From Enterovirga aerilata (lineage in GTDB: Bacteria; Pseudomonadota; Alphaproteobacteria; Rhizobiales; Beijerinckiaceae), in NCBI RefSeq assembly GCF_013044135.1, contig NZ_JABEPP010000005.1, positions 103,501 through 167,500 on the forward strand: a DNA stretch of 64,000 nucleotides. The letters are read 5' to 3'. Within the stretch, counting starts at the first letter, position 1, and every line of letters begins with the position of its first letter. Under the pieces are notes generated by a model. It ran no database searches, had not been told where the DNA came from, and saw only the letters and a program-made list of their open reading frames with translations. The translations under genes were made by a program, and so were the position numbers. Positions 17,081-26,463 of this stretch are shown in pieces.

Positions 17081-19057
17081 GTGACATCGTCAGCCACAGC
17101 TCCTAGGCTCTCCCTAGGCCGCCGAAACACCGCTTCGGAACACGGTCCGCCCCAGCTACGGACCATGGACGAGAACGCCCGCGTTGCGGCCCTTGCCGCC
17201 TACGACATACTCGACACCCCGCCCGAGCGGGACTTCGACGAGGTCGCAAGGCTTGCCTCCCAGATTTGCGATACGCCCATTGCGGTAGTGAATCTGATCA
17301 GCCGGGACCGGCAGTTCTTCAAGGCCGAGGTAGGGCTCGGGGTCCGCTCAACCCCGCTCGAAAGCTCCTTCTGCGCAAAGGCCATCTTAGAACAGGATTT
17401 CCTGCTCGTTCCCGACGCGACGAAGGACCCGCGGTTCGATTGCAACCCGCTCGTTACCGGGGAGCCGGGCCTGCGCTTCTACGCCGGCGCGCTGCTGAGG
17501 ACCGAAGACGGCTACCCGATTGGAACGGTCTGCGTCCTGGACTTCAAGCCGCGGACGCTCGCTCCTGTCCAGGAACGGACGCTCAGAACGCTCGCACGCC
17601 AGGTCATGAAGCAGCTGGACCTGCGGAAGGCACTGGCTTCCCAGGCGGCGGCCTTGAGGCGGCTTGAAGAAAGCGAGGCCCGCTCGCGGCTGGCGCAGGA
17701 GGCTGGACGGATCGGCACGTTCGAGGTCGATGTCGCGACCGGCGTCGTCACCGTCTCCCCGGAGTTCTGCCGCCTATTCGGCCTCCCGGTTACAGATACC
17801 TTCCCCGCTGCCTCTCTCGAAGGTCTCGTGATCCCCGAGGACAGGGGCTTGCCGTCAACTGTCACGACGCGCCGGGACGGCAGCGCCGCCCGTGCGGTCG
17901 AATACCGCATCAGGCGTGCCGACGATGGGCGCCAGCGCTGGATCGAGCGCCGGGCACAGTTCACCCGGGACGAGGCCGGGCAGGTCGTACAGATGTTCGG
18001 CACTGTCCGGGACATCACACAGCGCAAGACGCTCCAGATCCAACAGGCGGCCTTGCTGGAGCTTGGCGACCGACTGCGGGAGGCTAAGACGGCCGGCGAC
18101 GTGACCAGTGCCGCGGCCGAGATTCTGGGCCGAACCCTGAATACGGCGCGAGCCGCTTACCTCCGCAGCGACATCTGGGCTGAGCGCAGCGAGGTCGCCT
18201 TCGGCGACGATCAAAGCGAGCGAGCGGCGGAGGCCCGGCCGTGCGATTTCGCTGACCATCTCGCCCGGGGGGAGACGGTCGCGAGGGATGGCGTGGAGAG
18301 CGCGGTGGAAGCCCGCATCGATCTTCCCGTCTTGGCGAATGGGAAACTCGCTGGCGTCATCTCCGTCCAGGCGGACGGCCGTCGGCGCTGGACGGCCGAC
18401 GAGGTCGACTTCGCCCGCGGGATCGCCGACCGGGTTCAGTCCGGCCTCGCGAAGGTGCAGGCCGAGGCCGATCAGGCCGTCCTGAACGCAGAGCTCGGCC
18501 ATCGGCTCAAAAACACGCTTGCGTTGGTGCAAGCCATCGCGGCCCAGACGCTTCGCGGTGTGACGGAGCGGGAGGCGGTCGAGGCGTTCCTCAAGCGCAT
18601 CCATGCGGTGGCGGCGGCCCACGATGTCCTTCTTCAGCAGAGTTGGGCATCCGCCCGCATGAAGACGGTAGCGGGCGCCGTTCTGAGCGCATTCGGGGTG
18701 GAAGAGAGGTTCGAGGTCTCAGGACCTGATATCGCCCTCAGCCCCCGTGTCACGTTGTCCTTCTCGATGCTGCTGCACGAGTTGGCGACCAATGCGCTCA
18801 AGTATGGCGCGCTTTCCTCCGAGACGGGCAGGGTTCGGCTGGCATGGCGAGTGACCGGCTGCGGCAACGACGCCGAGCTGGCGCTCGACTGGGCCGAAAG
18901 CGGCGGCCCTCCGGCCCAGGAACCGACCCGTAGGGGCTTTGGCTCTAGGCTGATCAGGATGGGCCTGATCGGAACTGGCGGCACACAGGTGCGTTACCTG
19001 CCTTCAGGGCTCGAAGCCGCCTTCCGGGCTCCTCTCGCCTATGTCCAGCATTCGTGA
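17081..19057 (+). CDS. GAF-PAS HWE-family histidine kinase
   Basis: 658 residues from GTG 17081. ATG 17165 (MDENARVAALAAYDIL) is an alternative start that matches where GAF domains usually begin. A GAF domain spans about residues 40-190, a PAS about 205-320, then a GAF-like linker. The kinase core has phospho-acceptor H474 (ELGHRLKNTLALVQAIA) and an HWE-type ATPase region (LLHELATNALKYGAL, FGSRLI). The response-regulator gene downstream overlaps its stop, so the pair forms a two-component system. HWE kinases are typical of Rhizobiales and often sense light, redox or stress. The signal cannot be read from the sequence. Confidence 0.9.
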   Translation: MTSSATAPRLSLGRRNTASEHGPPQLRTMDENARVAALAAYDILDTPPERDFDEVARLASQICDTPIAVVNLISRDRQFFKAEVGLGVRSTPLESSFCAKAILEQDFLLVPDATKDPRFDCNPLVTGEPGLRFYAGALLRTEDGYPIGTVCVLDFKPRTLAPVQERTLRTLARQVMKQLDLRKALASQAAALRRLEESEARSRLAQEAGRIGTFEVDVATGVVTVSPEFCRLFGLPVTDTFPAASLEGLVIPEDRGLPSTVTTRRDGSAARAVEYRIRRADDGRQRWIERRAQFTRDEAGQVVQMFGTVRDITQRKTLQIQQAALLELGDRLREAKTAGDVTSAAAEILGRTLNTARAAYLRSDIWAERSEVAFGDDQSERAAEARPCDFADHLARGETVARDGVESAVEARIDLPVLANGKLAGVISVQADGRRRWTADEVDFARGIADRVQSGLAKVQAEADQAVLNAELGHRLKNTLALVQAIAAQTLRGVTEREAVEAFLKRIHAVAAAHDVLLQQSWASARMKTVAGAVLSAFGVEERFEVSGPDIALSPRVTLSFSMLLHELATNALKYGALSSETGRVRLAWRVTGCGNDAELALDWAESGGPPAQEPTRRGFGSRLIRMGLIGTGGTQVRYLPSGLEAAFRAPLAYVQHS

Positions 19058-19437
19058 GGCCGGGTCGCGAGTTGAATACGCAGCGTAAGGTCGTTCTCGT
19101 CGTCGAGGACGAACCGATCCAGCGCATGATGGCAGTGGACATGGTCGAGGACGCCGGGTTCGAGGCGGTCGAGGCGACGGATGCAAATCAGGCAATCCAA
19201 ATCCTCGAAACCCGGCCGGACATCCACATCGTTTTCACGGACATCGACATGCCGCGCGGCCTCGACGGCATGCGCCTTGCTGCTTGCATCCGAGATCGCT
19301 GGCCGCCCATCGAGATCATCCTCACCTCCGGGCACTTCCAGGCTAGGGACGTCGAGCTTCCGGCCCGCGGCGTCTTTTTCTCGAAGCCGTACCGGGTCGA
19401 GAAGATGGTCGAGACGATGCGAGGGATGGCGAGCTAA
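19054..19437 (+). CDS. Single-domain response regulator
   Basis: 127 residues from GTG 19054, overlapping the kinase stop as GTGA, so translation is coupled. The receiver fold is complete: acidic pocket VVEDEP, phospho-acceptor in VFTDIDMPRG, conserved threonine/serine in ILTSGH and lysine in FFSKPYR. There is no output domain, so it probably acts by protein contact or as a phosphate sink for the adjacent HWE kinase. Confidence 0.9.
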   Translation: MRPGRELNTQRKVVLVVEDEPIQRMMAVDMVEDAGFEAVEATDANQAIQILETRPDIHIVFTDIDMPRGLDGMRLAACIRDRWPPIEIILTSGHFQARDVELPARGVFFSKPYRVEKMVETMRGMAS

Positions 19438-19748
19438 AGGTTCGCTGAGGGTGGTGCTTGACCACGGTACAGCGGAACGTTCGCCTAACCAGGGCGTCGG
19501 TTCGGCCGGGCGGGTGCGGATGTGGGCTGTCTTACGGCACGTGAACTCGGGGAAAGACGACGGACGCGATCTGCTCGACCCGATCCCCCAACCTGCCTTG
19601 GCCAGAGCCGGGGAGCGAAGACGTTGCGAACGCGAACAGCCCGGAAGCCGACGCGAAGCCGGTCAACTCGGCGTAGCCCTTGAGCACGGTCCGGAACGTA
19701 CGGGAACGCGGTGGGCGACAACGGTCTTTTTTCAATGGAGGAAAGCCA
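19438..19748 (+). other. Leader/intergenic region before small gene
   Basis: No coding frame supported. The only clear signal is a strong Shine-Dalgarno sequence (GGAGGA) at its right end for the gene at 19749. No matching stress-sigma promoter boxes could be assigned with confidence. Confidence 0.35.
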
Positions 19749-19964
19749 ATGCACCGCTCGGGAGCCCGCACCTTGAGAACGTACCTTGAGCGGCTTGAGA
19801 CCATACGCGCCGACGCGGAGGCGGACGGTTTACGCTCGCTCGAATACCTGATCACCATGGCCAAGCTCGAAGCTGAGCGGCTGGTCGAAGAACGGCGTGA
19901 CGAGCGCCACCGCTGGGATGCGCAAACACACCCCAAGCGGCAGATGACGCTGGAAGGTGCTTAG
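19749..19964 (+). CDS. Small charged hypothetical protein (71 aa)
   Basis: ATG 19749 follows GGAGGAAAGCCA, a strong ribosome-binding site, which decides this start over the in-frame upstream one at 19680. The product is helical and highly charged (RLETIRADAEADGLRSLEYL), probably a small coiled-coil protein. No recognised family. It lies alone downstream of the two-component genes. Confidence 0.65.
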   Translation: MHRSGARTLRTYLERLETIRADAEADGLRSLEYLITMAKLEAERLVEERRDERHRWDAQTHPKRQMTLEGA

Positions 19965-20232
19965 TGAGAGCAATCAGCCGACGTTGTGCGGAGTTCGGGA
20001 AAGTATAGAGATCCAGAGATGCACAACCGCAGCAGCCGCGCGGCAAACTGTATTTGTGCTTGTTGTTTTTTCATCCCCAAACTCTCCAGCCATGTTTGCC
20101 TGACCTCCGACGTTCGAACGTGAGGTGCGAGGGGAGTGTTCCTGGGCCAACAGGCTACGTTCGTTTGCTGACGGCAACTTGGCCTCAGGATGGCCGTTGC
20201 TTCTGGCCGCTGCGCAGGAGGAGAAAGGCACG

Positions 20233-21301
20233 ATGCGTCCCGAGACGCTGGAATTCATGCAAATGCTCGCGAACTCGCCGTCCCCGAGCGGGTACGAGCA
20301 ACCTGCCGCCCAGATCTACCGAGCCTACACCGAGAACTTTGCCAACCTGGTTCGTACCGACGTCACCGGCAACGTCATCGCGCTGCTGAACCCGGACGCT
20401 CCCGTCAAGATCATGCTGTCCGGGCACATCGACGAGATCGGATTCCTGGTGCACCACATCGGCGACGACGGCCTGCTGCACTTCAGCAGCATCGGAGGGC
20501 ACGACGATGTTACGGCAGTCGGGCAACGGGTTTGGGTACACGGTCGGGATCGTGTTCCAGGTGTCGTCGGCAGCCGCGCTTTTCACCTCCTCAGCCCGGA
20601 CGAGCAGACAAAGCGCCCCGCTCTGGATCGATATCGGGGCGACGTCTAGAGCCGAAGTCGAAAACTTGGTCAGGCTGGGCGACCCGATCACGTTTACCGA
20701 GAGGTTCACGCCATTGCTCGGTGACCGTGCCACTGCCCGCGGCTTCGACAATACGGCCGGCGCCGTGATCATCGCCGAAGCTCTTCGGCACTTGAAGGAG
20801 GACGGTGGCCTGCACCGCGATGTGGGAGTGCATGCGGTCGCCACGGTGCAGGAGGAGATCGGCTCACGCGGAGCACAGACCGCAACCTACGCGGTCAATC
20901 CCGCGACCGGCCTGGTTGTCGACATGGACCACGCAACCGACCTGCCGTCCCTGAGCGAAGCTCAACACGGATCGCTGCACGTCGGGAAGGGACCTACCAT
21001 CGCACGAGGCCCGAACATCAACCCCGTCGTGTTCGGCCTGCTCACGGCCGCGGCCGAGGAGGAGGGGATGTCCTACCAGGTGCACACCTTCGCGGCGACG
21101 ACGCCGACCGATGCCAGCGCCATGCAGGTCAGCCGAGCGGGCGTTGCGACAGGCCTCGTCGGCGTTCCCCTCCGGTATATGCACACGCCATCCGAGACGC
21201 TGAGCCTCACCGACGTCGAGAACTGCGCGCGGCTGGTCGCAGCGTACTGCCGACGCATCAGGCCCGAGACTGACTTCACCCCGCGCCTGCCGCGACGATA
21301 G
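20233..21301 (+). pseudogene. M42-family metallo-aminopeptidase, frameshifted
   Basis: ATG 20233 has an AGGAGGAG site. The first frame runs to a stop at 20649 and encodes the N-terminal half (SGHIDEIGFLVHHI metal site, then VVGSRAFHLLSPDEQ). The second half continues in the next frame (LWIDIGATSRAEVENL, GFDNTAGAVI, TVQEEIGSRGA, DMDHATDLPS) to 21301. Reading frame is restored by removing one base near 20615-20625. All metal-binding and catalytic segments are present across the two frames, so the break is recent or a sequencing error. M42 enzymes are cobalt/zinc aminopeptidases or endoglucanase-like hydrolases. Confidence 0.85.
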
Positions 21302-21312
21302 CGAGCGAGGTC

Positions 21313-22569
21313 GTGAACCGCGACCACCATGTCGTGATCGTGGGTGGCGGCTTCGACGGGCTTGCTACGGCTCAGGGTCTTGGGAACGCGCCGGGCATTC
21401 GCGTCACCTTGGTCGACAGGCGCAACCACCACCTGTTTCAGCCGCTCTTGTACCAGGTCGCCACCGCAGTGCTTTCGCCCGGCGAGGTCGCGCAGCCGAT
21501 CCGCAGTATCCTACGCAAGCACCGGAGAACGACCGTTCTCCTGGGCGAGGTGAGGGCGGTCGACCCGGCTGGGAGGACCGTCACACTGACCGGCGGAGGC
21601 GAACTTGCCTACGACACCCTCGTGATCGCGACCGGTGCGACGCACAGCTACTTCGGCCACCCCGAGTGGGCCAAGTTCGCGCCCGGGCTAAAAACCCTAG
21701 ACGATGCGCGTCGGATCAGGCGTTCCGTGCTTCAGGCCTTCGAAGATGCCGAACGGGCTTTGAGCGAAGAGGAGCGACGACGCTGCCTGACCTTCGCCAT
21801 CATCGGCGGAGGCCCAACCGGGGTCGAGATGGCGGGCGCCATCGCGGGACTTGCCCGCCAGGCCCTCGTCGGCGAGTTCCGGAATATACGTCCGGAAGAG
21901 GCGCGCGTGCTGCTGATCGAGGCTGGGCCGCGGATACTCGCGCCGTTTCCCGAGACGCTGTCGAGTTACGCGGAACGGGCGCTCGCTCGGTTGGGCGTGA
22001 CAGTGATGACCGGCCGCCCGGTCGAGAACATCGATGCAGACGGGGTGACGGCAGCTGGCGAGGTCATTTCCGCCGCCACCGTGATCTGGGGCGCCGGGGT
22101 GCAAGCCTCGCCAGCTGGGCGCTGGCTGGGGGTTGAAACAGATCGCGCCGGGCGTGTCCGAGTCGAGCCTGACCTCGCCGTCGAAGGCCTGGCACACGTC
22201 TATGTTCTCGGGGACGCCTCGCTCCTCGCCGGCGAGGACCGGCGGCCTCTCCCCGGCTTGGCTCAGGTCGCCCAGCAGCAGGGCGAGTATCTAGGGCGAG
22301 CCCTGCGCGGTCAGATCTTGCGAGCGGAGACCCCACCGCCCTTCAAGTTCCGTAACCGGGGCAACCTCGCCGTCATCGGCCGGAAGGCCGCGGTGGTGCA
22401 GTGGGATAGCGTCCAGCTAAAGGGATTTCCAGCGTTTGCCTTTTGGGCCGTAGCGCACGTCTACTTGCTCGTCGGCTTTCAGAACCGGCTCATCGTCAGC
22501 CTGCGCTGGCTCTGGGCCTATTTAACTAAACGGCGCGGATCGAGAATCATTCCCGAGAGTTCGTCGTGA
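21313..22569 (+). CDS. ndh: Type II NADH dehydrogenase (NDH-2)
   Basis: 418 residues from GTG 21313. The FAD-binding Rossmann motif is VVIVGGGFDGLATA; its third glycine is followed by D where many homologues have G or A. The NAD-binding motif is FAIIGGGPTGVEMAGA at about residues 160-175. The late FAD contact is VYVLGDASL. The C-terminal hydrophobic helix (AFAFWAVAHVYLLVGF, then WLWAYLTKRR) anchors it to the membrane. It transfers electrons from NADH to quinone without proton pumping. It starts 11 bases after the M42 pseudogene and may share its transcript. Confidence 0.93.
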   Translation: MNRDHHVVIVGGGFDGLATAQGLGNAPGIRVTLVDRRNHHLFQPLLYQVATAVLSPGEVAQPIRSILRKHRRTTVLLGEVRAVDPAGRTVTLTGGGELAYDTLVIATGATHSYFGHPEWAKFAPGLKTLDDARRIRRSVLQAFEDAERALSEEERRRCLTFAIIGGGPTGVEMAGAIAGLARQALVGEFRNIRPEEARVLLIEAGPRILAPFPETLSSYAERALARLGVTVMTGRPVENIDADGVTAAGEVISAATVIWGAGVQASPAGRWLGVETDRAGRVRVEPDLAVEGLAHVYVLGDASLLAGEDRRPLPGLAQVAQQQGEYLGRALRGQILRAETPPPFKFRNRGNLAVIGRKAAVVQWDSVQLKGFPAFAFWAVAHVYLLVGFQNRLIVSLRWLWAYLTKRRGSRIIPESSS

Positions 22570-22860
22570 GAAAGAGCTCTAATTGTCACTTGGCGGTCGC
22601 GGTAACATCTCCGCATCACGCCAGCTTTGATGTACGGAGTCACGACTCGGGCGAACAAGCTTATGTGGCCGCGAGGTCTATTGTACTGAGCCTCCTGGTG
22701 AAGACAGGCGCACGCCTGAATTTCTCGGACTACGGTGGGCTCGACACTGCATGAACCAGAAGTAACTCGTGCTCCGCCAAGGCCCTAGAAGGCTTGGCAC
22801 ACGCGGGCGCCGGTCGTGTCGGCGCTCTCATATCCATGTTGCTCATTGGAGGATGTGGCT

Positions 22861-23334
22861 ATGAGCTTTGATCTTACTCCGCTCTATCGCTCCACGGTCG
22901 GCTTCGACCGGCTGTTCGAGATGCTCGATGATGCCGCTCGCGCCGAGAGCTGGCCGCCCTACAATGTCGCGAAGGCGGGCGAGGACCATTATCGGGTCGC
23001 AATGGCTGTTGCCGGCTTCTCGGATTCCGAGATCCAGGTCGTGCAGCAGGGCAACACGCTGGTCGTCTCCGGGCAGAAGCATCCTGAACCCGAAGGTGCC
23101 GAAGTCCTGCATCGGGGCATTGCGACCCGCGCCTTCAAGCAGACCTTCAAGCTGGCAGACCATGTCACCGTGACGTCGGCCGTCCTGGGAAACGGGCTTC
23201 TCACCATCGAGCTCAAGCGCGAGGTGCCCGAAGCGCTGAAGCCACGCCGCATCGAGATCGCGGCGCCGGGCAGCAAGAGCCCGCTCCAGGACAACACTCA
23301 GCAGCCCCTGATTGCCATCGCGAAGGCGGCCTAA
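22861..23334 (+). CDS. Hsp20/alpha-crystallin small heat-shock protein (IbpA-like)
   Basis: 157 residues from ATG 22861 with GGAGG upstream. The N-terminus (LTPLYRSTVGFDRLFEML) and the alpha-crystallin domain (YNVAKAGEDHYRVAMAVAGF, then ATRAFKQTFKLADHV and GNGLLTIELKREVPE) match the alphaproteobacterial IbpA class. These proteins are ATP-independent holdases. The gene is monocistronic and ends before a strong hairpin at 23357-23377. Confidence 0.95.
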   Translation: MSFDLTPLYRSTVGFDRLFEMLDDAARAESWPPYNVAKAGEDHYRVAMAVAGFSDSEIQVVQQGNTLVVSGQKHPEPEGAEVLHRGIATRAFKQTFKLADHVTVTSAVLGNGLLTIELKREVPEALKPRRIEIAAPGSKSPLQDNTQQPLIAIAKAA

Positions 23335-23356
23335 GCACCTTGCGAACCGTCCAAAC

Positions 23357-23377
23357 CCGCGGGCTGAAAGCCCGCGG
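23357..23377 (+). terminator. Hairpin terminator after hsp20
   Basis: Perfect 9-bp stem CCGCGGGCT / AGCCCGCGG with loop GAA, 22 bases after the stop. The following T-run is weak. Confidence 0.6.
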
Positions 23378-23513
23378 CGAGCGGAGAAACTCGGGCGGTC
23401 GTGTCGAACCGCACCCAAAGAACTTCTGAAACGAGGACGTAAACCCTGCCGCGAGCGCTTGACCGCCTGATCAGGACGAACATATCAGCCTACAAAACAG
23501 GAAGGAGGCTTTG

Positions 23514-23969
23514 TTGACCCAGCAAGATCAAGCTTTGCGCGTCGCGCTTCCAAGCATCACAGCCGAAATCGTGGCTTCGTATGTGGCGAACAACGCAGTT
23601 CACGTGAGGGATCTTCCGAACGTCATCTCGTCGGTTTACTCGGCCCTGACCAGGCTTGGCCAGCCAATGGCAGGCGGGCCCGAGAAACTGACGCGCCCGG
23701 TCTCGATCAAGAAGTCGATTTCGCCGGACTACCTGATCAGCATGGAGGACGGTCGGCGCTACAAGTCACTGAAGCGGCATCTTTCCGGCCGCGGACTCAC
23801 TCCCGCGCAGTACCGGCTGAAATGGGGTCTGCCATCCGACTATCCGATGGTGGCGCCGTCGTACTCGGAGCACCGGTCGCAACTCGCGAAGGCCCTCGGG
23901 CTCGGGCGGAAAGCACAGGAACCGGCTCCCGCTCCGAGGGGAGGCGGACGAAAGAAGGCTGCGGCGTAA
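23514..23969 (+). CDS. mucR: MucR/Ros-family transcriptional regulator with altered zinc-finger
   Basis: 151 residues from TTG 23514, five bases after GGAGG; TTG 23511 is too close to the site. The C-terminal DNA-binding part (GRRYKSLKRHLSGRGLTPAQ, RLKWGLPSDYPMVAPSYSEH) is clearly MucR/Ros. The cysteines that normally precede this region (consensus C-x2-C-LEDG) are replaced by YLISMEDG, so the usual Cys2His2 zinc site cannot form. MucR proteins silence or regulate exopolysaccharide and surface genes in Rhizobiales. The tail is basic and alanine-rich (RGGGRKKAAA). Confidence 0.9.
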   Translation: MTQQDQALRVALPSITAEIVASYVANNAVHVRDLPNVISSVYSALTRLGQPMAGGPEKLTRPVSIKKSISPDYLISMEDGRRYKSLKRHLSGRGLTPAQYRLKWGLPSDYPMVAPSYSEHRSQLAKALGLGRKAQEPAPAPRGGGRKKAAA

Positions 23970-24949
23970 TGGTGCGCGTGGCGGTGCTAGTGCGCCAGCC
24001 ACGCGTCTGTTGTGGATGGGAGCGGCAGGATGGAGTGCGCCGACATCACCGGAGGCACAAAGCGCTCGTGACCTGCAAACTGAGGGTTCCCTCCGGAGTG
24101 AAGGGGGGCTCGCGACGCGAGCGCCAAGCGGGTGGAGGCCTTCCGCGTTCCTACTTCACCGGTTGCCGAGCCTTGCTTCTGCGGCGTCATCCGCGCCGCG
24201 TTCCGGCCCTCGTATCCTCGTCCTCGGTTTGTCTGTCTACAAACTCCTGTCCGGGCCGTCGGGAGCCGGACCCTGGCTCGGCGCCATCCTGGACGGCTTA
24301 CTCGCGGCGGGCCTGCTCGGCTGGACCGGCCTCACGTTTGCTACGGGGGGAGAAATTCCGCGCTCGTCCACCTCAAGCGCGAGTCCCGCGTACGGTGCCT
24401 GCCTCGTCAGCCGCGGGCATGTGTCCGGCGGCTGCATGTGGCGCAGTCCTGCCGGCGCCCCGGAAGCGGCAACGACGTGCTGCATCCCTTGAGTAATCCG
24501 GTTCCCGCTACCTGCGCCATTCGAGTTCCTTGATCGAGAGCGCCGCAGCGCCTCTCGCGACTGGAGTTATGGTCCAATCGTTGGCGTCCGGGATCACGCT
24601 TCATGGTCGCGGCAACGCGAGTGCCTTTCACACCTTCCTCTCTCGTCTCGCGCCGCTGCTGCGGGCCGGTTCCGTGGTCCGACGGTTCAGGCACCGATAG
24701 TTGGCGCGGAGGGAGATGTAGACTGGTCACATAGGTTTAGTTGACACCTGTTGAACAAAAGAAACCAACAATTTCTGTTGCTCGATGTATGTCTTAGTTC
24801 CTGTCTCACATGGCACGATACAATACCGGCAGAGCGATTGCAAAAACGCTGAGGCCGGCAAATGAAGACTTGCATCGGTCGACTTTTTTGCTAGCCTCGT
24901 AGCGCTAGGTGAACGAAGCGCTCGGCTTCTCGCAAATGCGTCAATTGGG
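23970..24949. other. 980-base gap; no gene supported
   Basis: Several overlapping frames exist (for example plus strand 24010-24492, with a hydrophobic stretch around 24230-24350), but none has a convincing ribosome-binding site or recognisable family. At 24500-24522 a short stretch resembles the 3' half of a tRNA (GGTTCCCGCTACCTGCGCCA) without a matching 5' half. The right end (24700-24900) is AT-richer than the surroundings and may carry the promoter for 24950. Confidence 0.35.
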
Positions 24950-25288
24950 ATGAAGCGTCTCCGTCAACGTCTGAATTTTTGTGCCGCCTTGGCCGGCCTG
25001 CTGGCGATGCTCGCGATTTTGACCACGTCGTTCGTTGCCGCTCGGGCAGGGATGGGCGTCCTGGAGCCCGGGATCGCGTCGGCATCTGCGCTCGACGATA
25101 GCTGCCTTCGCGAGAACGAGGCCCCTCCGAGCCATTGTCACGCACACTTCGAACAACCTCGCCCTTCGCCACAGGAGGGGGGGTGCCGCGACGGCGTACG
25201 CGTACTGCTCGCCCTCGTCTCCGACAGCCCGCCGCGGTCATTCGACTGTCGACCGATCCCGGAGCCTCCTCGCGAACGCGCCGTCTGA
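24950..25288 (+). CDS. Small exported His/Cys-rich protein
   Basis: 112 residues from ATG 24950. An N-terminal basic segment and hydrophobic helix (MKRLRQRLNFCAALAGLLAM) indicate export or membrane anchoring. The mature part has a PSHCHAHFEQP motif and a proline-rich end (CRPIPEPPRERAV). Layout and C-terminal style match the two small proteins of the efflux operon (38214-38582 and 39177-39518), so it may be a metal-related periplasmic protein. Family not firmly recognised. Confidence 0.6.
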   Translation: MKRLRQRLNFCAALAGLLAMLAILTTSFVAARAGMGVLEPGIASASALDDSCLRENEAPPSHCHAHFEQPRPSPQEGGCRDGVRVLLALVSDSPPRSFDCRPIPEPPRERAV

Positions 25289-25455
25289 TCACCCGGCCGT
25301 GTCCGGGTAGAGCCTGCCCAAACGGCAGCATCGATCACTCAAAGCAGTTCTGACGGTCAGCACGCCAGTCGAAAGGCGGTGCGCCAAAGAACGCGTGCTC
25401 ACATCCGCCGTCACGCCCCACCGTGCGTGCGTGGACGGCTGCGTGGACGAGAGAC

Positions 25456-26100
25456 ATGCATCCAGATCAATGTCGCGCGGCAAGAGCGCTGCTCGATCTT
25501 ACGCGTCCTGAGCTTGCGAAAATCGCAAGGGTGGGCCTGAACGTCATCGGCAAGTTCGAGAACGGGACGACCCAGCCGACATCGAAGACCCTGTCGAAGC
25601 TCCGGGCCGCCTTCTCGGCGTTGGGTATTCGCTTCATCAATGATGAGGACGGGGTTGGCGTTCGGCGCGCCGCCACGCCGGAGGAGGTCTCGGAATCGGC
25701 GGACTTTGTCGACCGGATTCGGCCTTTGAAGGTAACGCGGATCGATCCAGTCACTGGCCCCATCGCCCCCGAACAATCCCGGGCTGCGCGCGCCTTCCTT
25801 GGGTACTCACAATCTACGGCGGCACGAGAGGCCGGCATCGGCCTGTCGATGTTGGTCGCTTTCGAGACCGGGTTGCGCATTCCGAAGTCCGCCAACATCG
25901 AGCGCATCCGCGCGATGTACGAGCGCAAGGGCGTAGTCTTCACCGAGGTCGACGGCCGGCCAGCGGTGCAATTTCTCGGAACGTCTTCCTGCGCCAAGCT
26001 CGGGCCGGATCGCTCCGCAACCGAGGAAGGGGCGGACGAGGCTGAACCCGCTCGATGGCGGGAGGGCGACTCACGGCAGGCAAATTCCAATGCGCACTGA
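25456..26100 (+). CDS. Protein with two tandem XRE-type helix-turn-helix modules
   Basis: 214 residues from ATG 25456 (MHPDQCRAARALLDL); an upstream in-frame start at 25423 is possible. Module 1 (residues about 1-70: QCRAARALLDLTRPELAKIA, VIGKFENG, GIRFINDEDG) and module 2 (about 105-175: QSRAARAFLGYSQSTAAREA, LVAFETG, GVVFTEVDG) are clear internal duplicates, each ending in the same beta-strand. It probably binds DNA as an intramolecular pair. The C-terminal 35 residues are acidic and unstructured. Targets unknown. Confidence 0.8.
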   Translation: MHPDQCRAARALLDLTRPELAKIARVGLNVIGKFENGTTQPTSKTLSKLRAAFSALGIRFINDEDGVGVRRAATPEEVSESADFVDRIRPLKVTRIDPVTGPIAPEQSRAARAFLGYSQSTAAREAGIGLSMLVAFETGLRIPKSANIERIRAMYERKGVVFTEVDGRPAVQFLGTSSCAKLGPDRSATEEGADEAEPARWREGDSRQANSNAH

Positions 26101-26463
26101 TGTTCTTTCTTGTTTATTTATTGGGTAGGCCGCTAAACCGGACGACTTTGTTTCAGCATGTGACTGCAACAATAAAATACACTCTTGGTGTCGTATGAAC
26201 ATAAAGACACATTGTTGTGTGGCGTAACTGCAACTAAGTCGCCGGCTGAGGCGTCCAGGCCGCATGAATGCTTGTCGGTCTGGGATTGTGCTGGGCACCA
26301 TTTGAGTGCGGCGGGGGTGTCTCGGCGCGATCTGGCGAATTTCCGAGCGAGGACAAGGTCTCGCGAGAAGATGGCGACAGATCTTCCATTGGGTGGGGGA
26401 CGACGCCGCGACTGCCACGGCGTCGGAGGCCGACGCCCGCAATCATCGAAACTGGAGAGCGCA
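26101..26463 (+). promoter_or_regulatory. Porin upstream region
   Basis: 363 bases between the XRE gene and the porin. The first 130 bases are AT-rich (TTCTTGTTTATTTATTGGG, then AATAAAATACACTC), unlike the surroundings, and probably carry the porin promoter and a long leader. No operator or riboswitch could be identified. GGAGAG precedes the porin ATG. Confidence 0.45.

Noticed and set aside
22566..22754. 62-codon frame directly after ndh
   Set aside because: It overlaps the ndh stop but has no ribosome-binding site, no motif and mixed composition; insufficient support.
24010..24492. Plus-strand frame with a hydrophobic stretch
   Set aside because: No ribosome-binding site, poor codon composition outside the stretch, and competing frames of equal length; kept only as an unannotated gap.
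24500..24522. tRNA-like 3' fragment GGTTCCCGCTACCTGCGCCA
   Set aside because: No complementary acceptor stem, D-arm or anticodon arm is found upstream, and there is no second copy marking an integration site. Possibly chance.
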